Assembly (NCBI GenBank): GCA_903827375.1
Contig: CAIKHZ010000355.1
Span: forward strand, 1 to 43,996
Direction: 5' to 3'
DNA length: 43,996 bases
From: Akkermansiaceae bacterium
GTDB lineage: Bacteria > Verrucomicrobiota > Verrucomicrobiia > Verrucomicrobiales > Akkermansiaceae
Positions 25,859 to 33,615 of this stretch are shown piece by piece. Positions within the stretch are counted from its first letter, which is position 1, and each line of letters starts with the position of its first letter. Below the pieces are notes generated by a model that was not told where the DNA came from, made no database searches, and saw only the letters and a list, made by a program, of their open reading frames with translations. Made by a program: the position numbers and the translations under genes.

Positions 25859-28657
25859 ATGCGGATCCTTCAAGATATTTGGAAACTTATTTTTACACCT
25901 ATGACTCACCCATTCCTATACCGATTTTCGATTTGTTGTTTTGCCGGATTGTTAGGTGGCTGGATGACGGCGGCCGATCTTACGCCGTTGTCGCGGGTGA
26001 TGGACTTCACCAAGGGCGAGCAACCTGAGGCCAAAACCAGCGGCTATTCGTTGCGCTGGGAAGGGGTGTCCGGTATCCCAAACGGACTCGAGGAAAAGGG
26101 TGCCGATGCCCGCCAAATCTACATCAGCCAAATCGCCAAGGGCAGCGGCGTCGAAGGCAAATTGCTCGTCGGCGATGTGATCCTCGGCGTCAACGGCAAA
26201 CCCTTCGAAAATAACGTCATCGATACCTTTCGCAGCACCGTGGACGATGCGGCACTGCACGACAAGGACGGTACTTTCACCATCCTGCTTTGGCGCAAGG
26301 GCGAGTCTCTGACCGCGACGTTCCAAACCTTGGCAGCAGCTCCGGACCTAACTAAAGGTGGTGTTCCCGCAGCGAGCCATGACTGGACGCTGGGGCCCAC
26401 GGGTGCCCGCGGATGGTTGTTCAGTCGCGGCCTCGACACCACGGATGCACGCCAAATCCGCGTCACCCATATCGACCCCGGCTCCCCGGCTGACGGAGTG
26501 CTCGCACTCGACGACGTGATTCTGGGCATCGATGGCAAGCCGTTCACCAGTGACGCAAGGCGGGCATTCGGTGAGGCCATCGCGCCAGCTGAAGCCGAGG
26601 CTAAGCACGGCCGGCTCAATTTGCTGTGTTGGCGGAAGGGAGCGCAACTGGAAGTGACCGTGCCGCTGCAGGTGCTAGGCAGCTACAGCGAGACCTCGCC
26701 ATACGCCTGCCCCAAGGCCGCGCGGCTTGTTGAGCAAGGTTGCCGGGCCATCATGAAGTCGGGGATTGAAGCTGGTAAAGGGCGCATCCCCGCCAATATC
26801 AATGCCCTAGCCCTGCTCGCCAGCGGCAACCCCGCATACCTCGATGCCGTCAAGGCCCACGCTCACAAAGTCGGCCCGCCAGACTTGCAGGTGAAAATGG
26901 AAGAGGGCATGTACGCTTGGTCCTGGGGATACGACAATCTCTTTCTAACAGAATATTATCTTGCAACCAAAGACGCCTACGTGCTGCCAGCCATTCGTGA
27001 ACTCACCGTGAAAATCGCCACGGGCCAGGGCTACACCGGCACCTGGGGCCACGGCATGCGGGTGGCCGGCAACAATGGCACCCTAGGCGGCTACGGTGCC
27101 ATCAATCAGGCCGGACTGATTTGTTGGATGTCGTTGGTGCTGGGCCAAAAGTGCGGCGTCACCGAGCCGGTGGTCACCGCCGCAGTCGCCAATTCTGCCA
27201 AGTTCTTCGGCTTTTACGTCGGCAAAGGATCCATCCCGTACGGCGATCACCCGCCCTACTCGCTCCTCCATGACGACAATGGCAAGAGCGCCTCTGCGGC
27301 GGTGACTTTTGATCTGTTGGGAAAAGCAGAACCCGCTGCCTTCTTCTCACGGCTCGCCACTGCCGCCTATGGCGAAAAGGAATACGGCCACACCGGCAAC
27401 TATTTCAGCTTCTTGTGGGGCGCGTTGGGTGCCAACCGCGCCGGACCCGAGGCGGTGGCGGCTTATTTGAAGGAACTGCGCTGGTATTACGATCTGGCCC
27501 GACGCTGGGACGGCACCGCGATCTATCAAGGCAAGGCCGGCGAACCCACAGGCGGCAGCGCCGAGCACCAGTACGGCGGTTGGGACATGACCGGGCTGTT
27601 CGTCCTGCACCAGGCGCTGCCTCTCAAGCGCCTCTACATCACCGGTAAGGACGCCAATCCTGCCACTTCCCTCACCGGCAAGGATTTGCAGGAGGTGCTC
27701 GCTTATGGCAAGGGTTTCACCTACGGCCCCGCGGATTTCGCCTACGCCGCCATGACTAACGAGGCCCTGCTCGGCGCTCTGGCCTCGTGGTCGCCGGTCG
27801 TCCGCCAGCGTGCTGCCAAGGCCCTCTCCAAACGCTCCGACGACGTGGTGCCGGAGTTGATTTCATTGTTAGGCAAGGCGGACCTCAACACCCAGTACGG
27901 GGCTTGTTTGGCTCTGCAATACCTCGAGGGACGCGCGGCACCCGCCACTGACGCGCTCATCGGTCTGCTCTCCGCCAAGGACATGTGGCTGCGCACCCGG
28001 GCCGGCTTCGCCCTAACCGGCATCGGGCAACCGGCTCGCAAGGCGGTGCCCACAATGCTCAAGCTCGCGCAGGCAGCCGATCCAGCGGATGAGCGCGACA
28101 TGGAGGCAAAGTATCTGTCATTTGCATTGTTCCGCGCCCTCTACGTGGACAATGTGCCTCGTACCAAAGGGCTGCTGGTGGATTCGCTCGATGGGATCGA
28201 CCGGGAGTTGCTCTATCCGACGATTCGGAAACTGCTGGCGAGCGACGACGGGCTGACTGGGTATGCGATGCAGACGATTTTCAAAACCCTGAGCCCCGAC
28301 GAACTTAAAATCCTGTTGCCGGAAATCATCAAGGTGGCCAGCCAGACCCCGCCCAGCGGTGAAATGTTCGCTCAGGAAATACGCTTGGCGGCATTCAAGT
28401 ATCTGGCAAAAAACCGGCTCGTGGAAGGCTTGCCCGCATTTATCGAATACTTCAAAACCCAGAACGGCTGGGGTTGCAAAACCGTTCAACTGCTGCCTCT
28501 TCTGCGGCAATACGGCAGTGCCGCCCGTCCTATCCTGCCACAACTCAAGCAAATGCAAGCCGCTTGGCAAGCCCGTGAAACCACCAGACACGAATCAGGC
28601 GAAACCCGCAGCAAGCTCGCTGCCGAGGTGATCCACGCCATTGAGGCCGGGAACTGA
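25859..28657 (+). CDS. secreted PDZ and HEAT-like repeat protein (DUF6288-type)
   Basis: A 932-residue protein with an N-terminal hydrophobic signal segment (FSICCFAGLLGGWMTAADL). Two PDZ-like modules follow: about 60-165 with KLLVGDVILGVNGKPFENN, and about 180-285 with GVLALDDVILGIDGKPFTSD. A large middle region rich in Gly, Trp and Tyr (GMYAWSWGYDNLFLTEYYLA, GYTGTWGHGMR, GHTGNYFSFLWG) looks like an alpha/alpha barrel as in the DUF6288 family. The C-terminal 300 residues are HEAT-like repeats (SPVVRQRAAKAL, DVVPELISLLGKADL). The family is common in Verrucomicrobiota and Planctomycetota; its function is unknown to me. ATG 25901 (MTHPFLYRF) could be the true start. Confidence 0.8.
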   Translation: MRILQDIWKLIFTPMTHPFLYRFSICCFAGLLGGWMTAADLTPLSRVMDFTKGEQPEAKTSGYSLRWEGVSGIPNGLEEKGADARQIYISQIAKGSGVEGKLLVGDVILGVNGKPFENNVIDTFRSTVDDAALHDKDGTFTILLWRKGESLTATFQTLAAAPDLTKGGVPAASHDWTLGPTGARGWLFSRGLDTTDARQIRVTHIDPGSPADGVLALDDVILGIDGKPFTSDARRAFGEAIAPAEAEAKHGRLNLLCWRKGAQLEVTVPLQVLGSYSETSPYACPKAARLVEQGCRAIMKSGIEAGKGRIPANINALALLASGNPAYLDAVKAHAHKVGPPDLQVKMEEGMYAWSWGYDNLFLTEYYLATKDAYVLPAIRELTVKIATGQGYTGTWGHGMRVAGNNGTLGGYGAINQAGLICWMSLVLGQKCGVTEPVVTAAVANSAKFFGFYVGKGSIPYGDHPPYSLLHDDNGKSASAAVTFDLLGKAEPAAFFSRLATAAYGEKEYGHTGNYFSFLWGALGANRAGPEAVAAYLKELRWYYDLARRWDGTAIYQGKAGEPTGGSAEHQYGGWDMTGLFVLHQALPLKRLYITGKDANPATSLTGKDLQEVLAYGKGFTYGPADFAYAAMTNEALLGALASWSPVVRQRAAKALSKRSDDVVPELISLLGKADLNTQYGACLALQYLEGRAAPATDALIGLLSAKDMWLRTRAGFALTGIGQPARKAVPTMLKLAQAADPADERDMEAKYLSFALFRALYVDNVPRTKGLLVDSLDGIDRELLYPTIRKLLASDDGLTGYAMQTIFKTLSPDELKILLPEIIKVASQTPPSGEMFAQEIRLAAFKYLAKNRLVEGLPAFIEYFKTQNGWGCKTVQLLPLLRQYGSAARPILPQLKQMQAAWQARETTRHESGETRSKLAAEVIHAIEAGN

Positions 28658-29067
28658 CAGCCGAACAGAGGCACAAGTCGCAGGCGAGCCGAATCTCTGA
28701 GGTGCCTTGTCGGGGCGTGTCTGTGACCGCCGGCAGCCAATGAAGTGATCCTTGTCGAGGCGGCGGGATCATTGGCGATGCATATTATGAAACCAGTCCT
28801 TCAAGTTTGCAATAATGTCTGATAGATATTATCTCCACAATCCACCTCCTTCACTTCCCAATCGTTTCCCTTTCCGCATCCAGCGCCCGCCGCTCCTTGA
28901 CGTCGCGGAGCAGGCGGTGGATCGGTTCTTCCGCCAACCGATTGCAGTACCGGAGTCGATTCTACCGGTATCTTCTCCCTTGGTCCGGTTTCCAATTGGA
29001 TTCCAACGATTTTACGGATGTGTGCTTGCGTTGACCATTGGCGTCAAGTAGCCTCCAGCCTAACCAA
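28658..29067. other. gene-poor stretch with repeat copy and ORF remnant
   Basis: It contains the truncated palindromic repeat copy at 28715-28783. On the minus strand at 28851-28961 there is a short protein-like tail, reading NRLAEEPIHRLLRDVKERRA and ending ERETIGK before a TGA. That tail looks like the C-terminus of a lost gene, but I do not recognise it. An in-frame TAG lies upstream of it. No other gene seen. Confidence 0.45.
28715..28783 (+). repeat. palindromic repeat, truncated copy
   Basis: Sixty-nine bases nearly identical (two differences) to 30622-30690 in the same orientation. It includes GCGTGTCTGTGACCGCCGGC and the nested CCAATGA...GATCC/GGATC...ATTGG hairpin. It lacks the right-hand terminal inverted repeat of the other copy, so it is a partial element. 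Confidence 0.92.
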
Positions 29068-29442
29068 ATGTCCGGCAAACCTAAGAAGAAGATTTCAGGC
29101 GTTCCCTTGATCGTTTTAGACCTACTTCGGCAGCATCCAGACGGACTGGACATCGAGCAAATCAGGGAAATTGGTGGAATCAAGGGGCAACAACACCTGG
29201 ATAAGCGAGTTCGGGAATTATATCCGTTTTTTGAGGATTATCAGACTGATTGGCGAAAGAGGCTGAGGGAACTACGATATTTCGGGCTTGAGATCGAGAC
29301 TAAGAATGTCAAAGAAGAGAAGCGGACGCTAAGCCGCTATCGACTGAACAACTGGGTAGATCTTCCCACGGACCTTAGTGAGGCGGCCCGACGTTTTGAG
29401 GTGGACCGCGCCAAAAGGAATAGATTGAAGGACCTAGGCTAA
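29068..29442 (+). CDS. small winged-helix-like protein next to methyltransferase
   Basis: A 124-residue basic protein with no clear family. The N-terminal segment ISGVPLIVLDLLRQHPDGLD and the following LDKRVRELYPFFED...LRELRYFGLEIE suggest a winged helix-turn-helix like that found in front of some restriction endonucleases, but no nuclease motif follows. The base composition is visibly more AT-rich than neighbouring genes, which suggests transfer. It converges with the methyltransferase gene, the two stops being only a few bases apart. It might be a regulator or a remnant partner of the methyltransferase. Confidence 0.6.
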   Translation: MSGKPKKKISGVPLIVLDLLRQHPDGLDIEQIREIGGIKGQQHLDKRVRELYPFFEDYQTDWRKRLRELRYFGLEIETKNVKEEKRTLSRYRLNNWVDLPTDLSEAARRFEVDRAKRNRLKDLG

Positions 29443-29447
29443 CTAAA

Positions 29448-30452
29448 TCAGCCAGCGGTCTTTGACTTTGACGATTCAACGGCGAGAGTGATGGCTTCTT
29501 TGATCCTCATCGCGACGGCCTTGGCGACGGGCGGAGGAAACGCATTGCCAATCTGCCGGTAGGAGGCGGTTTTACCACCTGAAAATTGCCATTCGTCTGG
29601 AAATCCTTGAATTCGGGCGGTCATGCGGAGAGTGAGTCGGGGTATATCCTTGAAACCCTTTGGCGGAGCGAATTCCGCGAGTGACTTGCCATTCACACCA
29701 AGGCTGGCCCAAGCCATTCTCGCACGGGTCGGACCAAGGTCGGCTCCGCCGTGCTTTTTCGAGCCACCGACGAGGGTGGGTGCTATTTCGTTTGCATTTT
29801 TCGCCCATTGGAAGGCTCCCTCCCAACCGTTTGCGGCCATAAGGTCCACTAGAGTTTCCCCAACGGTCTTGGGAAAGGCACCGTCGGAAAGGGGAATTGG
29901 AGCCTGAAAGCCTTTGGATAGGTCCTCTCGGATCGCCACCACGACTACGCGAGGGCGGAGTTGGGGGACTCCATAATCGGAAGCGTTCAAGGGATACCAG
30001 TGAGCATCGTAGCCCAACTTCTTGAGTTGCTTTTTGAGGTTCATCCGATAGTCAAAAAAGATGGCGTCAAGGAAGCCGCGGACGTTTTCGAGCATAACCG
30101 CCTTGGGCCTGCACTCGGCTACCAGACGAAGGGCTTCTGGGAACAGGTCCCGTTCGTCGTTTGATCCGAGTTGCTTCCCCGCTACTGAGAATGGCGGACA
30201 CGGAACACCACCAGCAAGCAAGTCAACTCCCTTAAACTCCTTAGCTGAGAAATTACGCACGTCTCCCTCGATAACATTCCATTTTGGTCGATTTAGGCGC
30301 AGAGTGGCGCAGGCGTGGGGATCATACTCGACATGGGCTAGCGCCTCAAAGCCAGCCCATTCCAGCCCCAGCGCCTGTCCCCCAGCACCCGCACAAATTT
30401 CGATGCATGTTAGGGTGGATGGACACTTGTCGGATTTTGAGCGCGTTGTCAT
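29448..30452 (-). CDS. C5 cytosine DNA methyltransferase
   Basis: A 334-residue DNA (cytosine-5) methyltransferase. Motif I is EICAGAGGQALGLEWAGF, motif IV GGVPCPPFSVAGKQLG with catalytic C85, motif VI MLENVRG, motif VIII QLRPRVVVVAI, motif IX near LTLRMTARIQGFP and motif X QIGNAFPPPVA. All essential motifs are intact. The target-recognition region between VIII and IX is short (about 85 residues). No restriction endonuclease is visible nearby. The ATG has no ribosome binding site, and the promoter-like sequence directly upstream suggests a leaderless or near-leaderless transcript. The gene sits between two palindromic repeat copies. Confidence 0.95.
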   Translation of the reverse strand: MTTRSKSDKCPSTLTCIEICAGAGGQALGLEWAGFEALAHVEYDPHACATLRLNRPKWNVIEGDVRNFSAKEFKGVDLLAGGVPCPPFSVAGKQLGSNDERDLFPEALRLVAECRPKAVMLENVRGFLDAIFFDYRMNLKKQLKKLGYDAHWYPLNASDYGVPQLRPRVVVVAIREDLSKGFQAPIPLSDGAFPKTVGETLVDLMAANGWEGAFQWAKNANEIAPTLVGGSKKHGGADLGPTRARMAWASLGVNGKSLAEFAPPKGFKDIPRLTLRMTARIQGFPDEWQFSGGKTASYRQIGNAFPPPVAKAVAMRIKEAITLAVESSKSKTAG

Positions 30453-30454
30453 GA

Positions 30455-30486
30455 GTTCAATTGAACACTTTTTTCGATTTTGTCAA
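30455..30486 (-). promoter_or_regulatory. candidate promoter with 12-bp palindrome for methyltransferase
   Basis: Reading on the minus strand there is a perfect TTGACA (30486-30481), a 16-bp spacer, and a weak -10 TCAATT (30464-30459), six bases before the ATG. The perfect palindrome GTTCAATTGAAC (30455-30466) covers the -10 box, so a bound protein would block transcription. Confidence 0.5.
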
Positions 30487-30617
30487 GTGCGGAGTGGGAA
30501 AAATGGTGCCATCATTTCAAGACCAAGGGAAAGTAAAAAACCGGGCGGGCGGATTGAACTTGATTCTCGGATCGTAAGAAAGACCAAATCGCTAGCATTC
30601 CTCCCTCCGTGCCACTT

Positions 30618-30718
30618 AGCGGCGTGTCTGTGACCGCCGGCAGCCAATGAGGTGATCCTTGTCGAGGCGGCGGGATCATTGGTGATGCATGGTCATGGGC
30701 GGTCATAGATACGCCGCT
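30618..30718 (+). repeat. palindromic MITE/REP-like element, intact copy
   Basis: A 101-bp element. Its ends, 30618-30635 (AGCGGCGTGTCTGTGACC) and 30701-30718, are inverted repeats with two mismatches in 18. Inside are further nested inverted segments, so the whole can fold into one long imperfect hairpin. The core is shared with 28715-28783. No target-site duplication is obvious. Confidence 0.85.
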
Positions 30719-30742
30719 ACAAGACCCAACAAGGGCGTGTGC

Positions 30743-30783
30743 AAAAAACACAACGGGTGCCGGCGGTGAGGCCGGCACCCGTT
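30743..30783 (-). terminator. rho-independent terminator of hppA
   Basis: A perfect 13-bp stem (AACGGGTGCCGGC at 30752-30764 with GCCGGCACCCGTT at 30771-30783) and a six-base loop. On the minus strand the stem is followed by GTGTTTTTTGC. It lies 25 bases beyond the hppA stop. Confidence 0.9.
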
Positions 30784-30807
30784 GGGATGGTTAGGTTGAT
30801 AAGTTGA

Positions 30808-33240
30808 TTAGCCTTCTTCGGGGATGCGCATGCCGTAGAACGAGCGATAGACAAAGACCAGAGCGACGAGGAAGAAGAATCCGCCGATCATGTTTTTGGT
30901 GTCTTGGTTGTGCATGGTCACTGCGATTTCCACGGCGAGCAAACCGAACAGGGTGGTGAACTTGATCACCGGGTTCATTGCCACCGAAGAGGTGTCCTTG
31001 AAGGGGTCGCCGACGGTGTCGCCGACCACGGTGGCGGCGTGCAGGTCGGTGCCCTTTTCGCGCATGTCCACTTCGACGATTTTCTTGGCATTGTCCCAAG
31101 CGCCGCCGGCGTTGGCCATGAAGATGGCTTGGAACAGGCCGAAGAAGGCGATGCCGATGAGGTAGCCGATGAAGAAGAACGGGCTGAAGAACGGCAGGCC
31201 GAGTGCGAAGCAGAATACGACGATAAAGATATTCCACATGCCCTTTTGTGCATACTTGGTGCAAATGGCGACGACTTCTTTGCTGTCCTTATCGGTTGCG
31301 GTGGTGGCATCGAGGTTCATGTTGTCCTTGATATAGACCACGGCACGATAGGCACCAGTGACCACCGCCTGGCAGGAGGCACCAGTGAACCAATAGATGA
31401 CTGAGCCACCCATGACCAGGCCGAGGATAATCTCAGGCTGCACGATGGAGAGCTTGGCAACCACATTGCCATACATGTTTTCCAGCAGCATGATGATACC
31501 GAAGACCATGGTGGTGGCACCCACCACCGCTGTGCCGATCAGCACCGGTTTAGCGGTGGCTTTGAACGTGTTGCCCGCACCGTCACCCTTTTCGAGTTGA
31601 TACTTCGCATTCTCAAAGTCAGCGTCGAATCCAAAATCCTTCTTGAGTTCCGCGGCGATGTTAGGAACGCCCTCGATCTGGCTCAATTCATATACCGACT
31701 GGGCGTTATCGGTCACCGGGCCGTAGGAATCCACCGCGATGGTGACCGGGCCCATGCCGAGGAATCCGAAGGCGACGAGGCCGAAGGCAAAGATGGGAGC
31801 TGCGAAGGCGAACTTGGCCGGCATGATGGCCATCAGATCGCCGTTAGTCGAAAACTGCCAGGCACCGAACATCAGGAGCATGATGATGAGGCCCATCCAG
31901 AAGGCGGAGAAATTGCCCGCGACAAAGCCGGAGAGAATGTTGAGCGAGGCACCGCCATGCTTGGAACAATTGGTCACTTCCTTGACGTGGCGGGAGTTTG
32001 TACTAACAAAGATTTTAGTGAACTCGGGGATCAGTGCGCCGGCGATCGTGCCGCAACTGATGATCATGGAAAGCGCCCACCACAAGTTGGGCAGCGCTTT
32101 GCCCTCGAAGACGAAGTTGCCTAGCAGAATCTTGCTGGCCAGGAAGGTGACGCCGATGGAAACCGCCGAGGTCAGCCACACGAGATGGGTGAGGGGAGCT
32201 TCAAAATCGAAGTCCTTTTTGCCACCGAACATGGCCTTGCTGATGACTTCATTGACGAGGTAGGAGCCAAGCGAGGTGATGATCATGAGGATGCGCATGA
32301 CGAAGATCCAAACGATGAGAGTGGCGCAGACTTCCTGTTGGGTGGCCAGTGCCAGGGACAGGAACGCGATCAAGGCAACTCCGGTCACCCCGTAAGTTTC
32401 AAAACCGTCGGCCGTCGGGCCAACCGAGTCGCCGGCGTTGTCGCCGGTGCAGTCGGCGATGACGCCCGGGTTTTTTGGATCATCTTCGGGGAGTTGGAAG
32501 ACGATTTTCATCAGGTCGGAACCGATGTCGGCAATCTTGGTGAAGATGCCACCGCAAATGCGCAACACCGAGGCACCGAGGGATTCACCGATGGCGAAGC
32601 CGATGAAACAGGGGCCGACGAGGTCGGTGGGCAGGAAGATGAGGATGCAGATCATGAAGAACAACTCGACGCAAACGAGCAGCAGGCCGACGCTCATGCC
32701 GGAGCGCAACGGGATGCCAAGAGTGGCGAGAGGATTGCCCTTGAGCGCTGAGAATGCGGTGCGGGAGTTGGCCACCGTGTTGATGCGGATGCCGAACCAA
32801 GCGACGCCGTACGAGCCGAGGATGCCGAGGATTGAGGCGAGCAGAATGACCACCACATGCCCGGGGGAATTGCCTTCTTGCAGCACACCAAAGTAGTAGA
32901 TCATGCAGGCCGCGATGAGCAACCACAGGATCGCCAGAAACTTGCCCTGGGTGAACAGGTAGGTTTTGCAGGTTTCCCAAATGGTGTTGGAAACCGCAGC
33001 CATGCTCTGGTGAACCGGCAGGTTCTTGGTTTGTTGGTATTGCAGAAGACCGAAGAGTCCGCCGAGCACGCAGACCGCCAAGCCTATGTACATCAGGGTG
33101 TCGCCATGAACCCCGCCCAGCGACGTAAACGTCACCCGGTCAAGGTTGGGAATTTTCAAGTCGGCCTCACTCGCAAATGCGCCGCCCGCATTCGCGAGCA
33201 TCAAGGCCGTGGTTAATAGGAGTCCTTTCAGGTGTTTCAT
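30808..33240 (-). CDS. hppA: membrane-bound proton-translocating pyrophosphatase, divergent
   Basis: An 810-residue integral-membrane pyrophosphatase that would couple PPi hydrolysis to cation export. Family motifs are clear: PEDDPKNPGVIADCTGDNAG, VDSYGPVTDNAQ, NAGGAWDNAKK and VVGDTVGDPFKDTS. K560 in GNTFKA occupies the position whose lysine marks K+-independent enzymes. A signal-peptide-like N-terminus (about 1-24) precedes the first helix. The usual DX7KXE motif (ADVGADLVGKVE) is ADIGSDLMKIVF here, so its Lys and Glu are displaced or missing. This places it among divergent mPPases; a described group of Na+-regulated H+-pumps is a plausible home. It ends at a strong terminator. Confidence 0.93.
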   Translation of the reverse strand: MKHLKGLLLTTALMLANAGGAFASEADLKIPNLDRVTFTSLGGVHGDTLMYIGLAVCVLGGLFGLLQYQQTKNLPVHQSMAAVSNTIWETCKTYLFTQGKFLAILWLLIAACMIYYFGVLQEGNSPGHVVVILLASILGILGSYGVAWFGIRINTVANSRTAFSALKGNPLATLGIPLRSGMSVGLLLVCVELFFMICILIFLPTDLVGPCFIGFAIGESLGASVLRICGGIFTKIADIGSDLMKIVFQLPEDDPKNPGVIADCTGDNAGDSVGPTADGFETYGVTGVALIAFLSLALATQQEVCATLIVWIFVMRILMIITSLGSYLVNEVISKAMFGGKKDFDFEAPLTHLVWLTSAVSIGVTFLASKILLGNFVFEGKALPNLWWALSMIISCGTIAGALIPEFTKIFVSTNSRHVKEVTNCSKHGGASLNILSGFVAGNFSAFWMGLIIMLLMFGAWQFSTNGDLMAIMPAKFAFAAPIFAFGLVAFGFLGMGPVTIAVDSYGPVTDNAQSVYELSQIEGVPNIAAELKKDFGFDADFENAKYQLEKGDGAGNTFKATAKPVLIGTAVVGATTMVFGIIMLLENMYGNVVAKLSIVQPEIILGLVMGGSVIYWFTGASCQAVVTGAYRAVVYIKDNMNLDATTATDKDSKEVVAICTKYAQKGMWNIFIVVFCFALGLPFFSPFFFIGYLIGIAFFGLFQAIFMANAGGAWDNAKKIVEVDMREKGTDLHAATVVGDTVGDPFKDTSSVAMNPVIKFTTLFGLLAVEIAVTMHNQDTKNMIGGFFFLVALVFVYRSFYGMRIPEEG

Positions 33241-33615
33241 AAATCGCCGAACTGTGGTCAGCCAACCCGCAACAGGCGAGCCAAATTACGCATTTCACTC
33301 GTCACATTCCCTGCTTTTTTGCGCATTTCCTGTCATCCATGCAAGAATTGTGAAATTGTCGGCGGCAGCATAAGAAATGCGGCGTTTCCGGAACAATATG
33401 GCATATCCCGAACTTGGCACCGGGATGGGACGAATCGGTCCATCGATGTTTATGCCTTTGAATTCGAGCGGGCACAACGGCTGGCGCACACCGGCGAGTT
33501 GGGCGAGTTGACAGGCATCTGCCGCCAGTGGTAGATGCCTGCACCGGAGGAAATCCCCCTGGATGCCAACCTTCATCACCGAAGCAACCACCGAACCGCC
33601 AAAACCACCGCGCTT
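33241..33615. other. divergent intergenic region, hppA / glycoside hydrolase
   Basis: No gene is supported in these 375 bases. The region must hold the promoters for hppA (minus) and for the glycoside-hydrolase-like gene (plus). I see no convincing -35/-10 pair, riboswitch or large hairpin. Open frames on both strands are shadows or upstream extensions without ribosome binding sites. Confidence 0.5.

Noticed and set aside
31597..32896. Several long plus-strand frames opposite hppA
   Set aside because: They mirror the strongly coding hppA sequence and consist of His/Glu/Arg-rich noise without ribosome binding sites.
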